From positions 17,404,966-17,468,965 of the forward strand of contig CM060950.1 in NCBI GenBank assembly GCA_030765055.1: a stretch of 64,000 nucleotides of DNA, read 5' to 3'. The stretch comes from Mantis religiosa. Lineage: Eukaryota > Arthropoda > Insecta > Mantodea > Mantidae. Below the pieces are notes generated by a model. That model was not told the origin of the DNA. It saw only the letters and a program-made list of their open reading frames with translations, and did not search any database. Shown piece by piece: positions 42,062-54,671 of this stretch. A program made the translations under genes and the position numbers. Each line of letters begins with the position of its first letter. The stretch's first letter is position 1.

Positions 42062-44518
42062 TGACAAAGTGCAAACATTGCAGTTTGAAGTAATACCTAT
42101 TTACCATGTTACTTATAGAATAATTAATATGTTCACAAAGAATTAATTATTTTCTATGATATCTTCATTACAAATATGTGTAGCGTCGAAATAAAAATAT
42201 TAAACAGTTCCATTCATTTGAATAGGTATATAAGGATCCGTCTAAGAGATCTTGGCAAAAATCTGTGACTAAAATCAATAATGTTCAGAAGACAAGTATG
42301 ATTCTAGGAAGTGAAAGGACGTTTGGGTTGTGTCCTATGCAGTCGTGAACTCCATTACTAAACATGTAGTGTGTCAACCACAGCACAGTTTCGTGGTGGT
42401 GGATATGATTGCTCTGATCTATGTGCTGAAGGTAAGCGTGGTAGGTATATAGTTATACCGTGGTAATGGTAGAGCGTCCCATTACTAAACCTGACTTACA
42501 GTGGGAACGGTCTTTTGGCATTCTTGATTTGTCTAAATGCCATTAAAAGCACTTCAAATTCCCGTTGGGAAACTTATAGTTTCCTTATCATTTAGATGTT
42601 AGAGAGACAGTAAACATTTTGTCTATCCTCTCGCTGCTGTCGTTTGAGCATTGTAATATATTCCTTTGAAGTACTCCGCCACTTCCCTTGCAAAACGACT
42701 TACTCTACTTATTTTTATCTCCATCAATCAGGATCTCAAAACCATGATACAGTCGATAGCAAATTCTGTACAAGCAGTAGTTACAGTCCAGATTTATATT
42801 CCCCCAGAAAAACGTCTTTCTTCCACCCAACTAGTTAAGAAACTCATTAGAATCACCAGTCACCTGTTACATTTTAAGTTTGTACACAAGTTTGCTACAC
42901 CTTCCAAGACAACTGAAAAGCTGTCGACAGAAGTATCGTCTGAAAGGCATCATCACAGGGAGCAACATGCCATGCATACACGCAGTGCTGTTCACAGCGA
43001 CCATGTCCAACTTGGTCTTGCCATTGTCTAGTATGAAAAGCATAATGCAGTGAAATAAGAACGGCGAGTGGCACACAATCGCCTCGTCTTAAAACACCAA
43101 ACGGTGAACATATACATGTCTGCCGCCAGATGACGAATATGATCACAAATGGTTGTTTGGACCCGCTTTGTGTATCACAAGTCATGAGACTTCGTTTCAT
43201 TCGTTGAGAACTGTAACCTACCATAACAACAAATATTGGGCTACAGAAAGGCATAACCTAACATACCTGCAACTCCTGCCTGACTAAAAGATCGATGTAT
43301 GTGGTGTGGTATGACTCGAAACATATTATAGATCTAATTTCTTTGACTTAATACTCAACATAGATATATACTTGGTTTTCTTGGATGAACACCATTCCCA
43401 ACTAACAGCACGATGGGACAGCTTGTCACATATCTAAGAGGTCATTTAGAGCTGCTGAATGGATTATGAAGGAAATTATTAAGGTTTCCATGGTCACCTG
43501 ATATATCGAGGATACTGAAGGGAAGAACTAGAATTCTCATGCTATTGAGGAACTTACTACCATTACTTGGGAAGCCACGTAGAGTAGCCGTACTTCCATA
43601 AAGTTCCTGCATTTAAAGTAGCTTAGCTTAGAAGCGAGTCCCATCCAGCTCAATGAGAGTGGTAGGAGGTGTGACGTTGGTGTGCTAAGGGAGCTGGGGA
43701 AGTTCTATGCTGTCATCCAAATCATCGTCTACTTCGCTCGTGTAAGACAAAATAACAATCTCACGTGATAATTTCTGCTTATGCAAGCATTGCCACATGT
43801 CACCAGCTTATCCCCCTTAACCGACTTCCCCGCCACACAGAGCTTGGTCCCGTACAATACTTTATTCGTCTGTAACCAACAACAAACTTTGCGAATGGGA
43901 CGGCTGGACGGCTCGTCTACTGGAACTGCCACCAATGCCAAGGACTTTATGGAAGTACGGCCATTCTATCAAGTGTTAAGAACTGCACACTAGTGTTTAG
44001 GTACCATAGGAGAACGTTCACAACATTTATTACCTAGGGTAGTACAGAGCTAATGAATTTTATTGCATTTTTTTTTTTTTTGGAAAAAACGTTTGGTTTC
44101 AAAGCGAGATGATCAAATGTAATGAGTTTTGGTCCAACCATATTATAAATAGCATTACTTACGCTGCATACTTATAGCAATTTAATATAGATATATGTCA
44201 TTTGTTAACTCTAACCAACTAAGTTCCACAAATCAAAACATTTAAAAATACAGTTAAAAACTTTGTTTAAAATATATGTTTTATTCACTTGATAAATTCA
44301 TGAATACCCAATTTTGATTCCTTTTTGCACTCAATCACTTGTTTATTTAGAATCTGAATTTTGATAAATAAGTCATATATCCTAGTTAATTTTTGAAAAT
44401 ACTGCCCTTCTGAACTTGCTTGTTTCATGGGTTCTGTTCATCTGGGAGATGCACTTCGGCTCAAGAAGAAACTTGACGTCAGCCTCCAAGACCAAGAGTG
44501 TACTCCACATCACCTATT
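42062..44518. other. No gene recognised
   Basis: Several short open frames on both strands but no family signature, no consistent codon bias and no repeat boundaries seen. Confidence 0.4.
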
Positions 44519-44760
44519 GGCCGCGCCGTGGCTCAGTGGTTAGACCGCTTGGCTCTCACCAAGGCGGCCCGGGTCCGATCCCAGGCGACCGCAAAGTGAG
44601 ATTTGTGGTGGACAACACGGCGCTGGGGCGGGTTTTCTCCGGGATCTCCGGTTTCCCCCGCCATCTCATTCCACCGGTGCTCCATCTTCATCTCATGTAT
44701 CATCAGTGCCATCGTCTGGGTTGCCGTATGTAGTAAAAGCGGGCGTTAAACACTACACAT
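44519..44760 (+). mobile_element. SINE family B
   Basis: Full-length plus-strand copy, GGCCGCGCCGTGGCTCAGTG to GTTAAACACTACACAT, ending 16 bp before a Tc1-like element. Confidence 0.9.
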
Positions 44761-44776
44761 TTCATTACATCACCTA

Positions 44777-46389
44777 CAGTTACTCCAAAAAGTATTCGTC
44801 TAATGCATGAGTTTATATTTAAGGATGTATGGATAGTGGAAAATCATCAGAATGAAGTACAGAAACGACACTCTTATTTATTGATTAGTGAAAAACAATA
44901 CAATAAATAAACACATATAGTATATATTCATATAAACATAGTTAAATATTCAAAAGAAAAGATGCAATATAGGATGCAAAATAAGTATTTCTACTGAAAG
45001 TGGTGTAGAATGTTGCGGTTAGTTCTTAGTAGGCCCTCCATTCCTCTTTATAATCTCTTGCAATCTCCTTGGCATGGATTTCACCAAAGATTGTGTTGTT
45101 TCCACTGTAATTTTACGCCATTCCTCTAGTATAGCGTTCTTTAGATCCTTTATATTAGATATCTGATGATTCCTAATATTTTTGTCATGTATACTCCACA
45201 AATTCTGTATTGGATTCATGTCTGGGAATTGCGGTGGTGTCGGCATCCATCCTGGAGTATTATACAACAACCATAGCCTTGCATCTAGATCTGTGTTTTG
45301 GATCATTATCTTGTGTGAAAATATAATCCTTAGAAAGAACCATATTATTCACATTTCTGGAGATATGTGTTTTAGGATGTTTACATAAAGCTCATGGTTC
45401 ATAATTCCATCAATAAAACACAAATCCCCCCACGCCATTTGCACTCATGCAGCCCCAGACAAGCACTGAACCGTAGCCAAGTTTAACTGAAGCTCTTATA
45501 TTTTTCTCCTCAAACTCACAATACCTTTTTTCTCCACGCTTTACTGGAGCTTTTGACTTAAAGAGCTCAAATTGACTCTCGTCAATAAATACAACCTTCT
45601 TCCAGATATCAAACCCAACGTATTTATGTTCTTTTGCATAAGCAACTCGCTTCTTTCCGTTGATTTTACTGATGTATGGTATTCTACGGGCTGTTCGGCC
45701 TCCATACTCAGCTTCTTAAAGCACGTTTCTTACAGTTTGTGCTGAAACGGACTTTCCTGTGTGTGTTAGAACTGCAATAGCAAGTTTTGGATCACTTAGT
45801 TTAGCATTTTCTTGACTTCTCTAAGTAACTGTCGTTTCTCCATCTCGGATAGAACTGAAGGACGACCGCTTCTTGATTGATTTTCCTAAGTTTTGTTCTG
45901 ATCAAACCTGTATATAATAGTCTTCACTGTACTGGTAGGTCTTCCAATGGTTTCTCCAATTTCTTGAATAGATTTTCCTTTTTTAAATAACCTGATGCAA
46001 ATTTCTCTCTTCTTTTGTAGTTTCACGACGTTTTCGACCCATATTACTTAAATAGGAGGCAAAGGCTTTGAAAACAGAGATGGAACTGTCAACGACAGTG
46101 GATGAAACACAACTACATAACAAAAGTGAAGGGATGTGTGTCAGCGAGGCAGCTTAACTGGGATCTTGTGTACTAGATGAATACTTGGTTGACATCAACG
46201 GGACATAATTTTAAATAACGTAGAGCTGTTCACTAAGCAATATATGAACCCAAATTGTGTTTTATTTTTCAATCTAGATACCAACCGATATAAGGAAATA
46301 GTTACTGTTCGTTTCTTATCTATATATTTCTGATTGTGCTTGTTATATTCTATGTGCTATGGTTAGACGAATACTTTTTGGAGTATCTG
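44777..46389 (-). mobile_element. Full-length Tc1-like element (1,613 bp), inactive
   Basis: Terminal inverted repeats starting CAGTTACTCCAAAAAGTATT and, at the other end, complement CAGATACTCCAAAAAGTATT. TA at 44,775-44,776 and 46,390-46,391. A transposase on the minus strand fills most of it. Confidence 0.92.
45019..46042 (-). pseudogene. Tc1-like transposase, broken
   Basis: From the ATG at 46,042 (MGRKRRETTKEERNLHQV) it soon meets stops and shifts. Recognisable blocks: VFIDESQFELFKSKAP (first Asp), FTQDNDPKHRS (second), FPDMNPIQNLWSIHDKNIR (third) and the C-terminus SMPRRLQEIIKRNGGPTKN. The last 95 codons (45,306-45,019) are open. Confidence 0.9.
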
Positions 46390-46399
46390 TATCTTTTAG

Positions 46400-46916
46400 T
46401 ACTCTAATCACCTCAATTGTACATATAAAGATGCAATCAGCTTAAAATGTTCAAATGCAATTGTGTAGCAGACAGGTTTTTTCCGAGGTTTTCCTCGGTC
46501 ATTAAGGCATATGCTCGGTGCAAACTTGTGTTATTTTCTTAAACTTTGTACATTGTAAATACGATAACGTTTGTTGCAACATATTCTGTATGAATCCTCT
46601 TGGTGTATAAATCTGAAATTCAATCTAGAACAATGTAGACATGAGATACATTAACATGCTGCTGCAGGTACATATTTTATGAAACGAATACGCCCACAAT
46701 AAACAATGCTTTTTGACAAATAAATCTTGTATCATACTTTTTAATATGGTCAGAATTATTAATGAAGATTCTCCATAGAAGGTGAAACTATGTTATTTTA
46801 TAATAATGTTATACAGGAATGACTCCCCGGTTTTCATAATGCATCAGATGTGGAGAAAAACGAATATATGAGTAATATTTGAAGCAAAAGCAAGGTCAGG
46901 ACTGTACACACAAGTC
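46400..46916. other. No gene recognised
   Basis: AT-rich spacer between the Tc1-like element and the LINE tail. Confidence 0.5.
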
Positions 46917-46930
46917 CTGTGGCATGTAAT

Positions 46931-47515
46931 TTTTTTTTTTTTTGGCCTTCGGTAAAATCCCATATGGCCATCGTAGGGAAAAATAAGAAAAATAATGTAA
47001 GGAAGTTTAAGAGGCTGGGAGGAGACTAGATCTGTAGATCACTGTCTTTAAGAAATTGTAGAAGAGCTTGGTATACAGGTTTGTTGCATAACTGTAATAT
47101 GGTGTTGACGCTAGCGGGAAAAGGAACAGACTGCTGAAGTAGGCGGCGGAGGAAGGAAGAACGGTGGGCTCGGTAGCGAGAGCAACTGAACAGGAGATGA
47201 TTGAGGTCAGCGGTTTCGCCTGGGTCATCAGGACATACAGGGGAATCGATGAGACGTAGTCGGTGAAGATGCGCAGGGTAACATCCATGTCCAAGTCGCA
47301 TTCTAATGATGGAGGTGAGATGTCGACGTGCAATCCTGAAGCTGGAGAACCAAGGGGTCGTGGATAGATGCGTCTGAACGGCGGCGTGGTGTTTGCCTTT
47401 GATGGACTGCGAACGAATCCAGGCGTCATTCCAGCGACAATAGGTGTCACGATGAAGGACCGGGAAGAAATCCGTGTAGGGCAGTTGGATGCCTTGGAAG
47501 GTGCCTTGGGTGAGT
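46931..47515 (-). pseudogene. LINE 3' end with 14-bp target duplication
   Basis: Flanked by CTGTGGCATGTAAT (46,917-46,930 and 47,516-47,529). The T-run at 46,931 is the poly(A) tail of a minus-strand insertion. Frame 47,301-47,026 reads MRLGHGCYPAHLHRLRLIDS, then a CxxD...HLLFSCSRY block, the tail after RNase H in Jockey/R1-type LINEs. Frameshifted upstream of 47,301. Confidence 0.85.
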
Positions 47516-47529
47516 CTGTGGCATGTAAT

Positions 47530-48630
47530 GAACTCCTACTATAGAGTTTAGCTTGCTTAGTCTGCAGGGATGCTTGTGATCACTCGGTCTCTTCGTAATA
47601 GCTTGTAATATACCCCACACAGCACCTCCGAGAACAAAGCGCCCCGTTGCTGGAGAGCCTTTTGTTCCTTCTCAATTCACCTACAAATTGAATGAAATAT
47701 GGAAGTTGAAGAACCTTCTCCAATTCGCCGAACGATGGATTACCAAGGTAAGTATGGACCACTAGGGCTTTTTCAATTGACAGCATCGAGACGACCTTGA
47801 CCCTTGAAGATCTGTATCCACAACGCATTTAGAATGTTGCATCCCCTTTCGGGACGTTCTCGGCAGTGGATTTGTGAATAGTTTCCCTTATATCGAGTTC
47901 AAACGAACAGCCTTTCAGTTGTATAAGAAAGAGAAATGCTAGCAGGTTGCCTGATTCTCACGGGACAAAATGTGGAATCCATAAAAACACAATCACCAAC
48001 AAGGGAAACATGCTTACAAACTCAAGGACCAAAATCAATAGAACACTTATACTCACGGCTACATTAAATTCTTAATGCAGTTGTACGCTGAAGTTGTGGT
48101 TTCCGTTGACATAAAATGTAAATAAACTATCCTTATGATTTATCACTTATCAACCTATCTTTGGGATTCAAAAATCAAATAACTTTAACATAGTCTACAG
48201 TCATTATGTAAGTATATGCTGGCCTTGAAATTGCATTCACCTTCAATCGCACTACGAGAAACAATTGATTATCGGTTCTAAAAAAGATGAAGTACTTGAA
48301 ACTTAAAAACAATAACAATGGATGTCCCGAAATTACTGAAGTTTTGTTTGGTAAGTGTTTTCCTCTTTTGTGGTCTCCAGCTACGTAAAATTATACAATT
48401 TTTTTCCAGAATGAGGCCTTAGTAGGATTTTCTCAAGAAATTTCAGATCTACGTTTTATTTGTTATTCAAATATTTTAAATATATAGTATTTTAACTGTA
48501 ACGTAAAAGACCAATTTTTTATAAAATAAAGAGTATAGAGAAAATATTTAAATGCGAGGGTGGTCTGAAAAGTTTCCGACCTAATAAAAATAAAATAAAC
48601 TTTTTAAACTATTATTTTTTTTACAGTGCA
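47530..48630. other. No gene recognised
   Basis: No supported feature. Confidence 0.5.
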
Positions 48631-48860
48631 CTTTTTTTTTTGTAATTTACGTCCTCATATCGAACGATGAATGGAATAGGTGTTATTATGCTCAAATGAG
48701 TCCAGGGCCCATAGAGCTTACAGTTACCTGACATTCGTCTTTCAGAATAAGGGAAAACCCCGGAAAAACCTTATCCAGGTAACTCACCCTGACCGAGATT
48801 CGAACTCGGGACTTCTTGAACGTGAGACAGACATGCTACCACCACGCTACCGAGGCGGGC
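48631..48860 (-). mobile_element. SINE family C
   Basis: Minus strand GCCCGCCTCGGTAGCGTGG, GAGTTCGAATCTCGGTCAGG (a well-kept B box), ending in an A-rich tail (T-run at 48,631). Confidence 0.85.
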
Positions 48861-49380
48861 ATACAGTCCACTGTTTGAACTGTATTTTTGTTTCGGGCGT
48901 ATAATGGGTATCCAAGTTTCATGCTTTGGAATGAAGAGACCTTCCCATACTATTCCCAGAAAATGTAGATATACATTTTTTTTTTTTTTGGAAATATCTT
49001 ACATATTCCTTATTTTAATCAAAACCATTACATCCAATTTTGTCAAAACCAAAATTATCGCAAATGTGTCCCTGTAAAGGTAAGACTGAGATGGAGAGAT
49101 TATCTCGAAAGACTTAGTATCTAATCTCCCTAAGATATTAAACATGAAGACTCCGATTTGAGTTATGCCCTCTGGAAAAACACATCTGGAACCTCTTATA
49201 GCATTCAGTTGTTATTTAGAGGTCTGAAAACATTTATAAACATTTAATTTTTGAATGAAATTCAATACTGACTATGTGCAGGTGGTAGAGAAACTAAAAT
49301 GCTTTTTCTAGATTAAGGCGACCCAAATTATTAATTTCTGCTGAAATCCCGGCTGTTACAGAATCAATGCTGTTTTTTTT

Positions 49381-49830
49381 TTATTTGTTCCATTTACATC
49401 CCGCCTTTAACTGCAATGGTCATATCGACGGCTATTCTCCTTTGGAACATATCCAAGGTGATAACTCGTATTCGTTGGGTTTTTAATATTTTGATCACAC
49501 ACACATTCGCACTCTCATTCATACTTCCAGACATTTCTTTTTAATTTACGTCCTCCAACTTTAAGTTATGAAATGAGTGAAGTGATGCTCAAATAAGTCC
49601 GGGGTCCATGGAGCTTAGAGCTACCCGACCTACCTTATCCAGGTAACTCACCCTAACCGAGATTCGAACTCCAGACCTGTTGAACGTCAGCCAGACACGC
49701 TACCATCTACGCTACCGAGGCGGGCATTCCAGGCTCTGGGGATTATGAGGAATTATCTTGGTCGGAGAAAAATACCCACTCCCACCGCCGGGAATGGAAC
49801 TCGGGACCCCTAGCACGGCAGGCTACGACT
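49381..49830 (-). mobile_element. SINE family D, split by SINE family C
   Basis: Matches 50,413-50,657 on both sides of an insertion. The tRNA-like end on the minus strand is GTCGTAGCCTGCCGTGCTAG with GAGTTCCATTCCCGG as the B box. The other end is CCCGCCTTTAACTGCAATGG. Confidence 0.75.
49533..49726 (-). mobile_element. SINE family C nested in SINE D
   Basis: Flanked by TTCCAGAC (49,525-49,532) and TTCCAGGC (49,727-49,734), an 8-bp duplication with one change. Contains GCCCGCCTCGGTAGCGTAG and an internal deletion around the AACCTTATCC region. Confidence 0.8.
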
Positions 49831-50412
49831 GTTTTATTTGTTTTGGATAACATTCTAATAATTTCGGAATATAAAATAAGAGGGGAGTAGATAAGATTCA
49901 AGCAACAGATTCTAAGGAAAAAACCATTTCAACAATGAGTTAATTTCAATTGCCTTCATTAAGTACTCCTGTTATTCTTCAGAGGAGCAAAATTAGCTAT
50001 CTAATAAACTTCTTCCTACATAGAACATAAAAGCTCATTTTTAGATATCCTAATAAAAAGTTCTTTCTGTGGCTAAATCCATTTTTGGGTGGGCACGCAA
50101 CAAAAATCTTCGGGCTGTGTACAGCCTATCAGCAGTAAGACGGACGGACGTACCAAACCCCAAACCAAATTAATTGATGCTATGTCGGTACAGCACACAG
50201 AAGTTAAACTTCGATTTACAGTTAACCAGGCTCCCTGTATCTATTGCAAGTCGTACGACACACAATTGGTAAACCAACTACTGTCTCGTTTACAGCGTGA
50301 GCCAAGAATGCCTGTCCCTCTCACAGTATCACCACGTTACACCTTTGACCCCTCCACAAAAAAGCAGACTCTGGACGCGTATATTTTTCTAAAACCACAT
50401 TGTTTTCACGAC

Positions 50413-50657
50413 CGGTATTTTTTATTGGTTCCATTTATACCCCGCCTTTAACTGCAATGGTCATACCGGCGGCCGTTCTCCTTTGGAACATATCGGAGGT
50501 CTTAACTCGTATTCGCTGTGTTTTGATCATTAGATCACGCACACATTCGCACTCTCATTCACAGTTCCAGACTCTGGGGAAGATGAGAAATTATCCTGAT
50601 CGGAACTAAATCCCAACCCCCATCACCGGGAATCAAACCCGGGACCTCTAGCACGAC
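50413..50657 (-). mobile_element. SINE family D
   Basis: Uninterrupted copy of the family: CCCGCCTTTAACTGCAATGG to CGGGACCTCTAGCACGACAG. B-box complement GGGTTTGATTCCCGG. Abuts a LINE fragment at 50,658. Confidence 0.75.
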
Positions 50658-51373
50658 AGTGTGGGGAAAAAGTACAAAGAGTAAGATGATATTTAGGCTA
50701 CAAAAGAAAGCATTACGAATTATGGTTGGTATTGCAAAAATAGAAAGCTGCAGAAATCATTTCAGAGATTTGAATATCTTGACCCTACCAAGTTTATATA
50801 TGAAACAGTTATTGATTTACATGAAGACTAATACTGCGAACTATGTCACGAATGCTAAAATACACACCCATAACACACGTAATAAAGACAAATCACACAC
50901 CTATATTCATAAAACAAAACTATTTCACACTTCTGTCAAATACATGGGTTTAAAGCTATACAACCACTTGCCAAATCAATTAAAAACATATCTCTATAAA
51001 AAAGTTTAAGACAGAGCTACACAATTTCTTTAAAAAAAAATCAGTTTTACTCAATAAATGAATACTTAGAATACAAATCAGGTAAAGCATAAACTAATCA
51101 GTTTGCTGTGCATAATTATACTAATGTATTCCATTTCTATTCTTGTTTCATGTGTCCGAGATTGGAAGACTCATCAATGTAGAATTTTAGATGGCCAAAG
51201 CATTATAATTAAGTGTAATTAAAGTGTAATTGTGTAAATTATCTGTAAACTTTAGATTGTAAATACCTCATAGATGAATTGTAAATATTGTTAAATACTC
51301 TGACTATATTGACAATGCCTACAATTCTGTACGATTCCTGTGACTAATAAACATTGTATTGTAGTAATAATAA
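50658..51373 (+). pseudogene. 5'-truncated LINE, post-RT region
   Basis: Frame 50,659-51,009 reads RLQKKALRIMVGIAKIESCR, then ILTLPSLYMKQLLIYMKT and VKYMGLKLYNHLPN, matching the post-RT block of the LINE at 32,515 (RVIRII, LKILTLPCMYIFSILKF). The 3' UTR ends in a (AAT)n tail. Confidence 0.8.
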
Positions 51374-51490
<117 letters not shown>

Positions 51491-51837
51491 ATGATGTTCT
51501 TACATTGTGTGTTGTTTCATATGTTTCGTTCATATTCACATAGGGCATCGTTCCATGTTTTGCACACTGCAATGTGTGTGAAAAATTGAGTCTTATAATT
51601 GACTCAAAACTGAGTCTCAGTTACCAAAAGTACACTGATAGACCAGCGGTTATAAACAAGTATGTGGGAGCTACAAAGGTCGAATCCCAGACATCATTTT
51701 GATTTCTTTATTATTGTAGAAATACGAAATGTGTATTACACCCATTATAATACAACTTCCAATTGCTAAGGTTTACTCGATTTTATGACATTTATGCTCA
51801 CACATAAAATCTGAAACACTCTACTCACTACGTAACT

Positions 51838-52280
51838 ACGTAAACTATGAAGCTATTAACAGTGAAGCAAACAAATATATACAAATATAACAATTTGTAA
51901 CTTACAACTTCACTTATAAGAAATGATGACACTTTTCTTATAAATTGTTCGGGATCGCGATTTCATAGAAATTCTTCCACATCGTCAGCCGGAACCAACA
52001 ATTCATGGTTATTTAACCATAAAATAAATTCAGAAGTTAAATTATTAAAACAATTAAAGGGTTCGATAGATTTAATGGTTTGGGAAAATATATTTATTAA
52101 AAAAAAAAAAAAAAAAACATCGCGTAATGAATTTTGAAATACCGGCAGTCGATTCTGTTTTTAAATTTGTTTTATTTTCAGATTTTGGTAGTACTAACAA
52201 GAGCATATTAACATCTAGCGTTTGTAATGATGACGACAGCTTTGTTGTTTCCGGCTGAGGATATGGAAGAATTTCCCTTT
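51838..52280. mobile_element. Composite foldback related to the 15,168 and 1-385 elements
   Basis: Starts with the leader ATGAAGCTATTAACAGTGAA shared with 15,168. The pair ATTCTTCCACATCGTCAGCC (51,971) and complement GGCTGAGGATATGGAAGAAT (about 52,255) brackets 52,000-52,250, which contains a diverged copy of the sequence at 175-340 (IxWENIFI ... HRVMNFEIPAVDS). An A-run (52,101-52,117) interrupts that copy. Confidence 0.6.
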
Positions 52281-52750
52281 GAGCTACTATGGCCAACGTG
52301 CCAACATGACATTAAATTCTCCAACTGACTCGTGTTTCTCCCGGTAAACCACTAGGAGTTCTCATAAACACATGAGACAACTACAACCTTTCATAGTGCG
52401 TCCTACACACGGCTAGTGTGAAAGAAGAACAATTAATGTCCATTAATTGTACCTAATAGTGGTCCGAACTATAAAGCCCGGGCCTTAAAGTACTTACAGC
52501 AGAGTAAGTCGCCATTAAGAAAGTTGTCTCATGAGTTTATGAGAACTCTTAGTGGTCTACCGGGAGAAACACGAGTCAGTTGGAGAATTTAATGTCATGT
52601 TCGCACGTTGGCCATAGTAGCTCAAGTGGTTTAGAGCGGCTGGACGGAGACCACAAGATCCGTGGTTCAAATCCCGGCTATGACATTGAATTTTTCAGTC
52701 TGGCTCTACCCTTTCATAGTGTGTCCTACACACGGCTAGTGTGAAAGAAC
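52281..52750. mobile_element. SINE family A as an inverted pair
   Basis: Left inverted arm 52,281-52,385 (complement of the tRNA head and AATTTAATGTCATG) and right arm 52,518-52,623. The full tRNA-like part is at 52,609-52,680 (TAGCTCAAGTGGTTTAGAGC; GGTTCAAATCCCGG). The tail continues GGCTAGTGTGAAAGAACAA into a (TTA)n run. Confidence 0.75.
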
Positions 52751-52751
52751 A

Positions 52752-52853
<102 letters not shown>

Positions 52854-52892
52854 TACCTTCTCAAGAAAAACATAAGGCATTGTAACAAATGC

Positions 52893-52976
52893 ACATCAAG
52901 GATTCGAACTCATGTTGGTTCTCTTATGACACACATGCGTTCGGCTACCATGCATACGGCCAAGCCGCAAAGCAGC
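52893..52976 (-). mobile_element. tRNA-like SINE head, family E
   Basis: Minus strand: GGCCGTATGCATGGTAGCCG (A-box-like) and GAGTTCGAATCC (B box), spaced as in a tRNA. No body recognised. A real tRNA gene is unlikely because the stems do not close. Confidence 0.5.
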
Positions 52977-52979
52977 TCC

Positions 52980-54660
52980 CTATCTATCACTTAGCTTTGA
53001 AATGAAGTCAGAATGGTATCAAAGGGTATATAGGAAAAATTAATTGTACTTTTACACTAGACGTGTGTAGGCCAAAGTATAGAAAGGTAGAAAAGGACTG
53101 GAAGCTTCAATGTCATAGTCAGGATTTCTACTTTTCCAAAGCGTATATTGTGAACGCAGCGTCAGCGTATGCTTCCGATCTTTCCCGAATCGAACTTTAT
53201 AAGGCAAGGCTACAATGAAAATTCCAAATTCTATAATAATAAACCTATCATTATGAACATTTAGCCACATAATTAAAGTATCAGTTTAACCTTGCATGCA
53301 AATGTTCATGTTGCTACACCAAATAGTTCATTAATTATTAATTATTTTTTGTAAAAATATTGTAAAAGGTACTCGCCACATAAAATGTTCTACGCGTCAA
53401 AACATTTGAGCTTTCAAGTAGAATTTTTGTTTTCGGCTAGTACAGACCAATTTTAAAAGACACACATTCTTATTTCTTGGAATATTCTTGTAGCATTTGT
53501 TCTAAAATACTTTCCAGGTACTAGCTCTCAATATTTGGAAAATATTAACTTTTTTATTCCTTAATACCCTATAACTTTCAAAACATCAGCATTAACAGAA
53601 AAAAGGAAATATAAAGTTTCTTATTTACATATTATGGACCTAAGTTTCACAAAGTTAAATGAAAAACTTTGACATGTGAGGCATTTTGTGTTAGAGAAAA
53701 GTTTCTCAGAAAATAATTTTAAAGTAATGATTGTTTGTTATTTTTGACGATTGTTAAATGTCTCTTTAAATTGTCACGTGATTGCCTAAAATGGTGCAAA
53801 TGATAAAAATAGAACGCCGTATATCACTACACACTCTAAGGTACCAAAAACTGCCATGATTTTCAACATTTTCGGCGAATTTTCAGTGCAGCCTTGCCTT
53901 AAGGCTGTTACTTGTGAACTAGTGGCTATTGTTTGCGACAGATGGCTTTCAGTAATTCGGCGTGACGTATGTGTCACATGGCCTCTTCCGAGTGTCGATC
54001 AGCGACCAGGCAGATAGGAGGAGTTCACTAGTGGGCAAACAGTTAAAGCGATAATTCAGAGTGCATAAAAACAAATAGTTAAATGTGAATAATTCATGAG
54101 GTATTGCCGACTAATTAAGGAGAAATTTAACCAAATCCCATAATATTGGCCTCAGGCGAATAAATACATCTTTGGCAAGCCCTGGAAGAAGGCAGAAGGG
54201 ACGTATATTTGAATGCGAGGGGGCAACACCCACGTGACTTCTTTGTCTTGTCAAGGGTAAACCCCCAGTTCGCGGTGTCCCTCAAGGCTAATGCAACGAT
54301 TATCTGCTAACAGTTTGAGCTCTGAATGTTTGAAGAAGAACCAATAATTTGAAAGATATCCCAGGAAAGCAACTAATGGGGAATATTTAAACCTGACCCA
54401 GTGGAGAGAAATTAAGAAGGCTGCCAGCGAATTATATTTACAGTGATTTAAGGGTGGAAAGGCACATTTGCATCAACTCAGTAGTTTTAAACAAGCCACT
54501 CATTAAAATACGCTCCCAGGAACATTATAGTCGTGAGTTCATATACAAGAATGATTGACAGTTTAACACATGAAAATGTTGGCGACCGTACACTCAATAA
54601 TTGCTGGATTATTTAACAGTAACATTTTTAATTCTAACCTCTTAATCGCAAATAATGATG
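52980..54660. other. No gene recognised
   Basis: AT-rich with no supported coding or repeat feature. Confidence 0.45.
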
Positions 54661-54671
54661 CGAGTGATTTA

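Noticed and set aside
42640..43260. Overlapping frames of up to 121 codons
   Set aside because: Open frames occur on both strands over the same bases with no family signature, as expected by chance.
47007..47450. 147-codon frame as a host gene
   Set aside because: It is an alternative frame of the LINE tail; the adjacent frame carries the recognisable LINE C-terminal block and the segment has a poly(A) tail and target duplication.
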